DNA of 37,652 bases, taken from NCBI GenBank assembly GCA_903854205.1, contig CAINVS010000207.1, forward strand, positions 1 through 37,652, given 5' to 3'. The notes under the pieces are model-generated. The model was given only the letters and a program-made list of their open reading frames with translations, searched no databases and was not told where the DNA came from. This DNA comes from an uncultured Bacteroidota bacterium. GTDB lineage: Bacteria; Bacteroidota; Bacteroidia; Chitinophagales; Saprospiraceae. Position numbers and translations under genes: made by a program. Below, piece by piece: positions 10,270 through 19,689 of this stretch. Positions within the stretch are counted from its first letter, which is position 1; each line of letters begins with the position of its first letter.

Positions 10270-10296
10270 CTTTGCAACTCAGAATTAAAAAGAGAA

Positions 10297-10791
10297 ATGA
10301 ACATAGAAAAAAAGCAATTTGCACTTAAGCTGCAACTCGAAATTATATGGTGGGCTGTCACTGCAATCATAACGTTTATGGTTATTTACCCCATCCTGAA
10401 CAATATGGTAAAATATGAATATTTGACCAGTAATATTTTTTTTGTTATTGTATTCATTACTTACACACGCTATATTTTCCTTTTAAAACATACTTTTTTA
10501 GCGAATTGGCAGCCGATAAAATTTGTTGTTATTTTTTTTAGCATACCACTTGTTTTCAAATTAATAGAATGGATTTTTAATTTTCAGGTATTTTTGCAGT
10601 CTGAAGGTTTGCAAAGCTTTGCAGTTCATTTCAAATCAGGAATCAGTTCTGCTTCCCGCGATCAGCTGGTAAATTACATGCGCAGTGAATTCCTGTTCTT
10701 TGGTGTAGCCAGCACAGTAGCAGCCATAGTACTTCCCATCCGGTTGCTTATCTCTTTTTGGAGAGTTTACAATAAAAGCGGAAGGGTTTAA
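10297..10791 (+). CDS. Hypothetical multi-pass membrane protein
   Basis: 164-aa ORF with about four hydrophobic segments. Confidence 0.65.
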   Translation: MNIEKKQFALKLQLEIIWWAVTAIITFMVIYPILNNMVKYEYLTSNIFFVIVFITYTRYIFLLKHTFLANWQPIKFVVIFFSIPLVFKLIEWIFNFQVFLQSEGLQSFAVHFKSGISSASRDQLVNYMRSEFLFFGVASTVAAIVLPIRLLISFWRVYNKSGRV

Positions 10792-10807
10792 CCCGATCCG
10801 ACATTGG

Positions 10808-10854
10808 AAAAGCCCCTTCTATATTACCTTTTCAGGTTTTAAGAAGGGGCTTTT
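10808..10854. terminator. Bidirectional terminator between convergent genes
   Basis: aaaagccccttct ... agaaggggctttt, 13-bp perfect stem, 21-nt loop. Confidence 0.85.
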
Positions 10855-10874
10855 AATTATAATATTATACAATT

Positions 10875-12719
10875 TTACTTTTTCTTCGGATTATGATCCA
10901 ATGGAAAAAGTCCAAATCTTTTTTGAAATTCTCCGAGTAAGGGATTCATTTGCATGAAATAACCGTATTTATCACGGTCCGTATTCGGTTTTGTTTTCGG
11001 TTTTACAAATTCTTCTTCCGGCAGCTCTTCTACTTCCACTGCGAATTGAATATGCGGCTTTTTAAAAGCTTCCCTCATTTTATCGAGCAGGGTATTATCA
11101 CGGCTCACAGCATCCTTGGCCCGGTTACTTTTTACCAGAATATTTATTTTGTCACTGTCATCTGAAATTGTTAGGTCGACGGATTTGTACAAGGGTTGTG
11201 TGGAAACAGAATCAATTCCGGCAACATAGCCATCCCAAAGATTCTGAAGATTTTCCAAAGTCCAGTCAAGAACAGAATAATTCCGTTCATAACTCTTTGC
11301 ATCTTCTTTTACTTCAGAAATCAGGCTGCTTAGCAATCCGCCCTTTTTCTTTTTCAGCTTATCCAAAATCGACTCTTTCTCCACAATTGGAGGAGTGGTA
11401 TCTTCGGCGGCTTCACCCTGCACTTCTTCCTCTTCTATGCTGTCCACAAAGGTTTCAGCAATTTTGTGATTGGGGCCTTTTTGCATATTATCCTCCAAAG
11501 TATAAGAATATCCGTGCTGTTCGGCACTGTGCGGTTCTTTTGAAACGGCTAATTGGGTATTATGGGTGTTTTTTTTTTCTTGGCCTTCGGTTGAACCTGC
11601 GGCGGGAAAAACTACCTGTTGAAGAGCCTGTTTGATAAAGGCCATTTTTATAAGGCTCATCTCTACATGAAGTCGCTTATTTCGCGACATTTTGTAGTGG
11701 ATATCACAATCACTGGCAAGACTCATCGCAGAGACAATCAGCGATGTAGGCATAAGTGAGGCCTGTTGCAGGTAACGATCCTTTATATTGCCACTCACTT
11801 CCAACAGATTGGCGGTTTCGGGACGCTGACATACAAGCAGATTGCGAAGATGCTCGGCCAACCCGTTTACAAAAATATCGCCTTCAAAACCTTTGCGTTG
11901 AATGGTGTCGAAAATGAGCATTAGTTCTGTCACATCTTCGGCCGCTATGGCATCTACAACACGGAAATAAAAGTCGTAATCGAGAATATTGAGGTTGTCA
12001 ATAACATCCTGATATTTGATGTTATTTCCGGAAAAACTGACGATTCGGTCATAAATGGATAGGGCATCGCGCAGTGCGCCGTCGGCTTTTTGTGCAATAA
12101 TATTGAGTGCATCCTCATCGGCTGTAATGCCTTCCTGCCTGCAGATACTGCGCAGATGATCGGCCATATCGGAGATTTGGATTCGGTTAAAATCAAAAAT
12201 CTGACAGCGGGAGAGGATAGTGGGAATAATCTTATGTTTTTCGGTGGTCGCCAATATGAAAATGGCATAGGAAGGAGGTTCCTCCAATGTTTTCAAGAAG
12301 GCATTGAAGGCAGCCTGCGAGAGCATGTGTACCTCATCTATGATATAGATTTTGAAACGGCCTCGTTGCGGAGCAAAGCGTACCTGCTCTATGAGTGCGC
12401 GGATATGCTCAACACTGTTGTTGGATGCGGCATCGAGCTCATGTATGTTCAGCGAAGCGTTTTCGTTAAAGGCCTTGCAAGATGGACATTCGTCGCAGGG
12501 TTCGGTATCTGAAGTCGGATGTTCACAGTTGAGTACCTTGGCCAAAATACGGGCACAGGTGGTTTTACCTACTCCGCGCGGACCGCAGAAAAGGAAAGCA
12601 TGTGCGAGGTGATCGCTCTTAATCGCATTTTTCAGCGTATTGGTGACATGCGACTGCCCCACTACACTGTCAAAGCGTATGGGACGATATTTGCGCGCCG
12701 ATACTACAAAGTTGCTCAT
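10875..12719 (-). CDS. dnaX: DNA polymerase III subunit gamma/tau
   Basis: GPRGVGKTTCARILAK Walker A, four-Cys zinc module (CEHPTSDTEPCDECPSC), IIDEVHMLS Walker B, LEEPPSYAIFILATTE; tau-like C-terminal extension. Confidence 0.97.
   Translation of the reverse strand: MSNFVVSARKYRPIRFDSVVGQSHVTNTLKNAIKSDHLAHAFLFCGPRGVGKTTCARILAKVLNCEHPTSDTEPCDECPSCKAFNENASLNIHELDAASNNSVEHIRALIEQVRFAPQRGRFKIYIIDEVHMLSQAAFNAFLKTLEEPPSYAIFILATTEKHKIIPTILSRCQIFDFNRIQISDMADHLRSICRQEGITADEDALNIIAQKADGALRDALSIYDRIVSFSGNNIKYQDVIDNLNILDYDFYFRVVDAIAAEDVTELMLIFDTIQRKGFEGDIFVNGLAEHLRNLLVCQRPETANLLEVSGNIKDRYLQQASLMPTSLIVSAMSLASDCDIHYKMSRNKRLHVEMSLIKMAFIKQALQQVVFPAAGSTEGQEKKNTHNTQLAVSKEPHSAEQHGYSYTLEDNMQKGPNHKIAETFVDSIEEEEVQGEAAEDTTPPIVEKESILDKLKKKKGGLLSSLISEVKEDAKSYERNYSVLDWTLENLQNLWDGYVAGIDSVSTQPLYKSVDLTISDDSDKINILVKSNRAKDAVSRDNTLLDKMREAFKKPHIQFAVEVEELPEEEFVKPKTKPNTDRDKYGYFMQMNPLLGEFQKRFGLFPLDHNPKKK
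11569..11578 (-). other. A10 homopolymer (coding strand) in dnaX; candidate slippage site
   Basis: Coding strand GGC CAA GAA AAA AAA AAC ACC CAT; -1 frame reaches TAA at 11562-11560; +1 frame reaches TAG within about 7 codons. Confidence 0.6.
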
Positions 12720-12720
12720 T

Positions 12721-12742
12721 ATTCAGATTATCAGATTATCAG
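12721..12742. repeat. Short tandem repeat attcag-attatcag-attatcag immediately upstream of dnaX ATG
   Basis: Direct reading. Confidence 0.8.
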
Positions 12743-12778
12743 AAGGCAGATTAATAGAACTACAAATCTGAGAGAATA

Positions 12779-12809
12779 CAAAGATATATTTTTTAAAGCG
12801 GAAATGCAA
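12779..12809 (-). promoter_or_regulatory. Bacteroidetes-type promoter for dnaX
   Basis: TTG (12809-12807) - N20 - TATCTTTG (12786-12779). Confidence 0.65.
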
Positions 12810-12848
12810 GTAGAGACAAGATTAATCCTGTATCTACTTGTCGCGTCT

Positions 12849-14762
12849 TTACCAACGCTGACCCCATTTATACAACACATATAAAAACCAAACAAAATGC
12901 GGATTTACAAAGCGTTTCTGCGATAAAAAGCCCTCAATTATCTTTTTAAGTTCTTTTTCATCCAAATGAAAGCGGCTGATAAAATCTTTATCCAAGGTCA
13001 TTTTTCCCAATTCTCCCCGCAGACTGCCCAAAAGCCACTGCTGTACAGGAATAGAAAAGCCCTGTTTAGGCCTTTCAATCATTTCCTTTGGTACATGCCG
13101 GTATAATACCTTACGCAGCAGATACTTGGTACTGTTACCCTTTATTTTCAGGTCATCGGGCAAACTAAGTGCAAATTCAACAATTTTATGGTCCAATAGC
13201 GGTTCACGACCTTCCAATGCAGTGCGCATTGTAGCTCTGTCAACCTTTGTCATGATATCGCCCTCCAAATAAGTAAGCACATCTATCATACCCAGATAGG
13301 AAACAATTCGCTTGGGATCGGGCGAAAATGAAGCATCGAAACGGGAAATCCACTGCGGATAGAGTTTCTTCAATTCTTCTTTGGATATATGAGAAGAAGA
13401 ACGGTTGAAAAAATCGAGCAGATCTTTTGCTTTTAGGGCATTTATGAATTTTGGAAATTTGTTGCTGATATTTTTGTATTGCTTTATGATAGGAAGCTTC
13501 GGCGCATTGCGTTCCAGCCAAAGGGGATCGACCCCGGCAGCCATAAAAGCTGCAATGCTCCTCATAAAGCCTGGTATTTTTTTGATCTTTGGATAAAAAT
13601 TCTGTGTGATCTCGTACTTGGTATATCCGCCGAAAAGTTCATCGCCGCCATCGGCCGAAAGGCTAACCTTTACTTCTTTTTTAGCCATTTGGGCCACAAG
13701 ATAGGTCGGAATTCCGGAACTGTCGCCAAGCGGTTCATCGTAGATTTCGGGCAGCAATTCCAAAACGTTTTCAAAGTCTGACTCTTTGCAATAAAGTTCA
13801 TGATGCTCTGTGCCCAAATGTTTGGCAATAGCCTTGGCATGCTCTGCCTCGTTGTATTCAGGATGCTCAAAACCAATGGTAAAAGTTTTCAGCTTACTGC
13901 CCGACTGCTGCTGAAGCAAGGCGACAACGGTTGAAGAATCGACACCGCCGCTGAGAAACATACCTACCGGAACATCGGCTACCATACGCAGCTGAAAAGA
14001 TTCGCGAAGCAGGTCTTCCAGTTTATCTGTCAGTTCTGTTTCCGAAGCCTGAGGAATTTCCGCTTTTTGATAAACGTCCTGCACATCCCAATAGCGGCTT
14101 TTATGAATTTCACCTTTATTATTAATCTCCAAAAAGGAGCCGGGTTCCAATTTATTGGCAAACTCATAAATGCAGTGCGGTGACTGAATATAGCCCTGCT
14201 GCAGGTAGAGGGAAACGGCATCGGGACAGATACTATTGTCGAAATGCGGATGTTCGTGAAAGGCTTTGAGTTCGGAAGCGAACATAAACAGGCCTTCCTT
14301 CCAATACCAGTAAAGCGGTTTTACGCCCATTCGGTCGCGGCAGAGTAGGAGATTTTGTGTTTTTTCGTTGTAAAACCCAAAGGCAAACATTCCTCGAAAT
14401 CGGTGAACCGCAGCTTTGCCCCATTGCTCAAAAGCATGAAGCAGAACTTCTGTATCGGAATGTGAGTTGAACCGATGTCCCAATTTAGTCAGTTCATCGG
14501 CAACTTCCTGATAATTATAAATTTCGCCATTAAAAATAACAATACTGTTGCCCAATCGCATCGGTTGACGACCTGCCTCACTGAGGTCAATGATCGATAG
14601 TCGGCGGTGACCCAAATACAATTCTGTATCCGGTGCCCGATAACTGTCTGCACTGTCAGGACCACCATAATGCAAGCTGTCGCGCATACGGTTTAGCGTT
14701 GCGGAAATATCGTATTGAGCATTGCTGCTGCGAAGGTCCCAAAGTCCGGCTATTCTACACAT
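12849..14762 (-). CDS. asnB: Asparagine synthase (glutamine-hydrolysing)
   Basis: N-terminal MCRIAGLWDL with catalytic Cys2; SGGVDSS PP-loop; start corrected from the 14861 ORF start. Confidence 0.93.
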   Translation of the reverse strand: MCRIAGLWDLRSSNAQYDISATLNRMRDSLHYGGPDSADSYRAPDTELYLGHRRLSIIDLSEAGRQPMRLGNSIVIFNGEIYNYQEVADELTKLGHRFNSHSDTEVLLHAFEQWGKAAVHRFRGMFAFGFYNEKTQNLLLCRDRMGVKPLYWYWKEGLFMFASELKAFHEHPHFDNSICPDAVSLYLQQGYIQSPHCIYEFANKLEPGSFLEINNKGEIHKSRYWDVQDVYQKAEIPQASETELTDKLEDLLRESFQLRMVADVPVGMFLSGGVDSSTVVALLQQQSGSKLKTFTIGFEHPEYNEAEHAKAIAKHLGTEHHELYCKESDFENVLELLPEIYDEPLGDSSGIPTYLVAQMAKKEVKVSLSADGGDELFGGYTKYEITQNFYPKIKKIPGFMRSIAAFMAAGVDPLWLERNAPKLPIIKQYKNISNKFPKFINALKAKDLLDFFNRSSSHISKEELKKLYPQWISRFDASFSPDPKRIVSYLGMIDVLTYLEGDIMTKVDRATMRTALEGREPLLDHKIVEFALSLPDDLKIKGNSTKYLLRKVLYRHVPKEMIERPKQGFSIPVQQWLLGSLRGELGKMTLDKDFISRFHLDEKELKKIIEGFLSQKRFVNPHFVWFLYVLYKWGQRW

Positions 14763-14870
14763 TAAGAGGAAAGATGAAAGGTAAAAGATAAAAGTGGAAA
14801 GAGGGAATAGGAGCCGGAAAACAGGGGACTTTGGGGACAATCGGTCGAATTTCTTGCACATCGTTCTTGT

Positions 14871-14900
14871 ACCAAGTACTAAGTACTAGAAACCAAGTAC
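14871..14900. repeat. Short repeats of CAAGTAC/TAAGTAC heptamers
   Basis: accaagtactaagtactagaaaccaagtac. Confidence 0.7.
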
Positions 14901-14903
14901 CTT

Positions 14904-15521
14904 TTAGCCCCACTGTTCAATAATCGACTCGGCTATCCTGCGGCTCATGACTGTAAACCGATTCGAGGCTAACAGATCAGACAACATCTGCTTAGCTTCG
15001 GTCATTTTTTCATAAAAGCTGAGGAGCAATGCCTTATTAATAATTAACATACCATAGGTTTCATCGTCAGTTTCAAGGGCTAAGCCTTTGTCAATCAGTT
15101 CGATTCGTTCTTTCGGATCGCTATAAAGGCTTTGCAGGCTTTTATAGGCAGGAGTAAAATTTGGGTTTTGGGCAAGCATTACGTTCAGTATACCCATTCT
15201 TTCGGACTCCTCCTTCCATTCCAACTGAACATAAGACAGATAGAGGCCTTTGGGGAATATGCCATTCTGCTCCTTTTCAAGCGCCCAAAGCGCAGTTTTA
15301 GCGGTGTAATAACCTTCCGGAGCCATTTGGTTGCATTGTTTATAATAGGCTATTGCCTTTTCATAATCCTGTTTCAGGAGATAAGTATAGCTAAGGTCAT
15401 AAATTGGAAAGGGCCATAGGGGGTCAAGTTCATGAGCCTGTTCAAAAAAAGCGATAGCTTCGGCATAATTGCCACTTTGTCCGGCTTCCCGGCCTTTTGT
15501 ATGTAATTCTTGCGCAGTCAT
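14904..15521 (-). CDS. Tetratricopeptide-repeat protein
   Basis: GNYAEAIAFFEQAHELDPLWPFPIYDLSYTYLLKQDYEKAIAYYKQCNQMAPEG. Confidence 0.85.
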   Translation of the reverse strand: MTAQELHTKGREAGQSGNYAEAIAFFEQAHELDPLWPFPIYDLSYTYLLKQDYEKAIAYYKQCNQMAPEGYYTAKTALWALEKEQNGIFPKGLYLSYVQLEWKEESERMGILNVMLAQNPNFTPAYKSLQSLYSDPKERIELIDKGLALETDDETYGMLIINKALLLSFYEKMTEAKQMLSDLLASNRFTVMSRRIAESIIEQWG

Positions 15522-15563
15522 ATTCAGTTTTCATTTAATCCGGCGAAGTTTATAATATTGGTG

Positions 15564-15571
15564 CAAATATA
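15564..15571 (-). promoter_or_regulatory. -7 element TATATTTG for TPR gene
   Basis: CAAATATA on + strand, 43 nt upstream of start. Confidence 0.35.
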
Positions 15572-15601
15572 AAAGGAATCTATGGAATATCACTAAAAAA
15601 A

Positions 15602-15628
15602 CAAACCCCTTCAAAAGGAAGGGGTTTG
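15602..15628 (-). terminator. Terminator hairpin with T-run on minus strand, no assigned upstream gene
   Basis: caaaccccttc-aaaag-gaaggggtttg, 11-bp stem; minus strand continues TTTTTTT. Confidence 0.75.
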
Positions 15629-16191
15629 CTGTCCTATGTAAATCAATAATGGAGAGTTTGGACTCCAATTGGAGTACCGGACTTGGGTGATCTTTAGTGC
15701 TGCCATTTTGTGGCTGCGCTCAATATATTATTAAAGAAGCTGCAGATATTTATCTGCTTTGTGTTTGTCTTTTTGGGTTTTAAGCGGAGGCAATACTGTG
15801 AGCAGCTTCTGACATTATTAAGAACTATACTGCTTTATGCTAAAGAATCATTAAGTGTGAACCTGATAAGAAAAAATTTTTAATATTTTTTTGAAGCGTA
15901 TTTCTTTCACCAATATTGCCAAAAGCAATTGTTTTTTAAGTTCGGATATTAATATTTGTTAACCTCAGAATAAAAAATGATTAATTTCATTATTGACTTA
16001 AAACAGCATAAACCGACCTAATTATTTTATTTATATACATTGAATAACAATAAATTAAATCTAATTTTTAAATAATTTGAAATAGAATTATTCGAAATAA
16101 TAAGCTCATTTTAGCGTTAATTTCTGCTTAATATTGCACTAATATTAGATTATAGTTTATAATTCGGATTTTCTAAACCTAAAATACCACT

Positions 16192-19100
16192 ATGAAAAAA
16201 CAGTTACTCCCCATTTTATTACTGCTGGTTTTTTTTAAGTTGCATGCCCAAAATCCCATTGGAATGACCCCAAGAACCAATCATAATAATCAGGCAATTA
16301 TTATGAGTAATAATGATGTTTACAATACGGGCAGCAATGCTGTATTTTATGATGATGGGGCAGAGTTGGGCAATGTAGGAAGCCAGCCGATCGTCAGCAC
16401 TTTCATTGGTACAGGCCAGGCAATGGAATTGTTCTTTACGGAATTTAAACTCCCGGCAGGTGCTATTCTGAATATTTATAAAGGAAATTCAGTCAACGAT
16501 GAGTTATTGGCCAGTTTTGAAGGCGGTCAGAATCAAAAACCATGGAATTTTAAAGCCCGCAGTTTCACTATTGAATATATTCCGGCACCAAATGGGGCTA
16601 CTGCGCCGGGTTGGCGTGGAGAAATTCATGAACTGACTGCTCAATACCTTTGGGAAAAAGCTTTATTGCCAGAAAGTGACTGTATTAATGCAATTCCAAT
16701 CTGCAGTAATTCCACCATCAATACTTCAGCAAATCAATATGAGGATACCGGCTCCATTAATGATGATACGGGCGGCTGTTACAGTGGTACAGGGAATGGG
16801 GGATCTGTCTGGTATCAGTTTACTCCTCAAGCAAATGGCCCCTTGGACTTTGCTATAAACCCATCAGGATCTACAGATTACGACTTTGTTTTGTGGGATA
16901 TCACTGCAGGTTGTGCCAGCAGGACTGAAATGTCCTGCAATTTTGCTGCGCCTTCAGGCCCAACAGGTCTTAGTTCAACCGGTGACCCAACCAACTCACA
17001 GGATGCAAGTGGCGGCAGATTTAATCAGCGATTGAATGTAGATGTAACCCGCCGCTATGCTATTTGTATTAATTACTATAGTGGAACTAATGCCGGATTC
17101 AACCTTACTTTCCAGAACAATGCTGGTTCGGTGGCTATTACAGATAATACACCGCCTACAATGAGCAATGTTACAGCCAATAACTGTGCAAGTGCTTCTT
17201 CATTGAATATTTTCTTTTCTGAATATATCGACTGTGCAACATTGCAGAGTTCAGATTTTACCATTCCCGGCCGTACGGTTACTATTACTGCAAATAACTG
17301 TACAGGCAACCCAAGCAAAACCAGACAGATTACAGTCAGTGTTTCTCCGGCATTAACTAACCCCGGTACTTATACTTTGACGGGTAATAGCTGTAATGAC
17401 CTTTGCGGTAATCCGCTTAATGGAACCTTTAACGTTGTATTGGGCCCAGTACCAACTGCCAATGCCGGTCCAGACCGCACTTCATGCCGTTCTCCGGGTT
17501 TCTTCGGTATTGGTTTCACTTATACACAAGTTACCTTGACAGCTGCAGCCCCTGGTACTAACTATTTTTGGAGCGATGGTCAAACAGGAGCTTCTATCAA
17601 TGTAAATCCAACATCTTTGGCTACATTGACTTATACCGTTTCCGTTCAGAATGGGTCTGCCTGTGTGGCAACTGATCAGGCACAAATTTTTGTTGAAAAT
17701 ACGCCAAGACCTAATTTAGGTGCTACACAGACAGTTTGCTCGGGTTTTCCGGTAACTTTATTCAGCACTGTTGCACCTGCGGGTGTTATTTATCAGTGGC
17801 AATCTACCACAACTACTTTTTTTGGTAGTCCTACCAGCTTTGTAAATATTGCCGGCCAAAACGGACCCAATCTAACAATTACACCAGCAGCAGCTTCTAC
17901 CTGGTACAGGGTAATTGTTACCTCCACAAATGGCTGCCAGGGAACTTCTACCGTTCGTATTAACCAAGGTGCAGGAGTATTTGCTATAACACCTTCTACT
18001 CCTTTTGCTTGTGCAGGCTCTGCAGTTACCTTAACACTGCCTTCCAATATGACAACTTATACCTGGAGTACAGGTACAAATGCAAATCAGGCATTGACTG
18101 TGGTGCCTGTTACCACAACAACCTATTCGGTGACCAGTACCACAGCAGGTTGTAGCGGATCTGCTTCTGTCACAATTCCTGTACGTCCGGTGACAGCAGC
18201 TACTGCAGCAGCTGCACCTGCAATGGTCTGCCCCGGTGACCCGGTGAGTTTGACAGGTAGCCCTGCTGGAAATTCAAATACTATTACAGAGAATTTTGAA
18301 GGAACAACAAATATCTTTACTTTAGTAAATGGGTCAAATAATCGATGGTTTCAAGGAACAGCAGCTTTTGCGGCAGGAACAAAAGGTTTATATATCGGTA
18401 CAGCCGTTGGCAATAATAATTATGCTATAGGTAGTTTTTTTAGTCCAATTTCAGCAACCAACTTTGCATTTAGGGATATTCCTGTCACAAGTTTCTGTAA
18501 TGCAAATTTTGCTTTCAAATGGAGATGCAACGGACAATCCGGGCAAGCTGAACTAAGACTATGGTTGGTTCCTACTACCTTTACACCGGTTGCAGGGACA
18601 GCAATCACGGCAAGTGCCAGTAATATTTTGTTGGGTGGTCCTTATTTTGGACAGGCTGCAGCATTTCAAAATGTTTCAATAGATTTAACCCCTTACGCGG
18701 GACAAACTCGACGTTTGGTATTTGAATGGAAAAATACAGGTGCGGCGTTAGTTTTGGGCCCTGTTGTTGCCAATCCGGCTGCTGCAATCGACGATATTTC
18801 TTTTACCGAAAGTACTTCTTTCTCATACAATTGGTCAGCATCTACCGGCGGATTCAGCTCATCTGCTCAAAACGTCAGTGCATTTCCTTCAGCGAATACC
18901 ACTTATACTTTGCAGGCAACCCGCTGTGATGGCTGTGTTTCTTCCGCAACTACGAATGTATCAATCTGTATATTATTGGAATTGGAATTATCAAAATTTA
19001 AAGCCAATTGCGAGGGCACTAAGGCAAAGGTAGAATGGGCCATTGAAAATGAAGCAGGAATAGATTCTTATATTCTGCAATATAGCAGTGATGCAATAAA

Positions 19101-19524
19101 TTTTGAAAATGTTGCTCAGCTAAATGCAGGTTTTGGTAATTATGAATCTTTAGTTAATTTGTTTAATAATGCGGATAACCATTATTTCCGTTTAAAGCAG
19201 ATTAATACAGATGGCACTCATTCTTATTCAAGTATCATTCAAGCTGCTTGTCAAGGATTTGAAATAGGTCAGATTGATATTTTCCCAAATCCAACTTCTG
19301 ACAATTTGAATGTACGTTTCGGTGCAGATATCTCCGGTAATTATAATGTATCTGTCATTGATGTTTTGGGACGTACAATCTCAAAACAAAGTTACCAATT
19401 GTCATCAGATAATTACGAAATTCAAATTAATACAGTACAGTTAATCCCAGCAGTATATTTTGTAAAAATCAGTGACAAAAACAATCTGATTAGTCCTAAA
19501 ATATTAAAATTTGTAAAAGAATAA
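16192..19524 (+). CDS. Large multidomain secreted protein (CUB-like, PPC-like, Ig-like repeats) with T9SS type A C-terminal sorting domain
   Basis: Signal peptide; C-terminal IDIFPNPTSDNLNVRF...VSVIDVLGRTI...AVYFVKIS...KILKFVKE; repeated xYxWSxG...YTVxxxxxxxC units. Confidence 0.88.
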   Translation: MKKQLLPILLLLVFFKLHAQNPIGMTPRTNHNNQAIIMSNNDVYNTGSNAVFYDDGAELGNVGSQPIVSTFIGTGQAMELFFTEFKLPAGAILNIYKGNSVNDELLASFEGGQNQKPWNFKARSFTIEYIPAPNGATAPGWRGEIHELTAQYLWEKALLPESDCINAIPICSNSTINTSANQYEDTGSINDDTGGCYSGTGNGGSVWYQFTPQANGPLDFAINPSGSTDYDFVLWDITAGCASRTEMSCNFAAPSGPTGLSSTGDPTNSQDASGGRFNQRLNVDVTRRYAICINYYSGTNAGFNLTFQNNAGSVAITDNTPPTMSNVTANNCASASSLNIFFSEYIDCATLQSSDFTIPGRTVTITANNCTGNPSKTRQITVSVSPALTNPGTYTLTGNSCNDLCGNPLNGTFNVVLGPVPTANAGPDRTSCRSPGFFGIGFTYTQVTLTAAAPGTNYFWSDGQTGASINVNPTSLATLTYTVSVQNGSACVATDQAQIFVENTPRPNLGATQTVCSGFPVTLFSTVAPAGVIYQWQSTTTTFFGSPTSFVNIAGQNGPNLTITPAAASTWYRVIVTSTNGCQGTSTVRINQGAGVFAITPSTPFACAGSAVTLTLPSNMTTYTWSTGTNANQALTVVPVTTTTYSVTSTTAGCSGSASVTIPVRPVTAATAAAAPAMVCPGDPVSLTGSPAGNSNTITENFEGTTNIFTLVNGSNNRWFQGTAAFAAGTKGLYIGTAVGNNNYAIGSFFSPISATNFAFRDIPVTSFCNANFAFKWRCNGQSGQAELRLWLVPTTFTPVAGTAITASASNILLGGPYFGQAAAFQNVSIDLTPYAGQTRRLVFEWKNTGAALVLGPVVANPAAAIDDISFTESTSFSYNWSASTGGFSSSAQNVSAFPSANTTYTLQATRCDGCVSSATTNVSICILLELELSKFKANCEGTKAKVEWAIENEAGIDSYILQYSSDAINFENVAQLNAGFGNYESLVNLFNNADNHYFRLKQINTDGTHSYSSIIQAACQGFEIGQIDIFPNPTSDNLNVRFGADISGNYNVSVIDVLGRTISKQSYQLSSDNYEIQINTVQLIPAVYFVKISDKNNLISPKILKFVKE

Positions 19525-19558
19525 AGCCTTAAGTTTTTCATAGTTATTTAGTTTTTAG

Positions 19559-19590
19559 CCTCCTGTTATACTTAGCAGGAGGTTTTTTTT
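19559..19590 (+). terminator. Intrinsic terminator after T9SS protein
   Basis: cctcctg-ttatacttag-caggagg followed by T8. Confidence 0.9.
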
Positions 19591-19633
19591 AGTAGCTAAT
19601 AGATTACGGTAACAAATTAGATTGAAAATAAAA

Positions 19634-19662
19634 GCCGTTTTCTGCATAGTGCAAAAAACGGC
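19634..19662 (-). terminator. Terminator for SdiA-regulated-family gene
   Basis: gccgtttt ... aaaacggc stem with T-rich run on minus strand. Confidence 0.65.
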
Positions 19663-19689
19663 ATTTATAAATAGTTTTATACAAGCATT

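Noticed and set aside
14763-14861. N-terminal extension of asnB in the ORF track
   Set aside because: Class II glutamine amidotransferase needs Cys immediately after Met; MCRIAGLWDL at 14762 is the proper start and the extension is repeat-like intergenic DNA.
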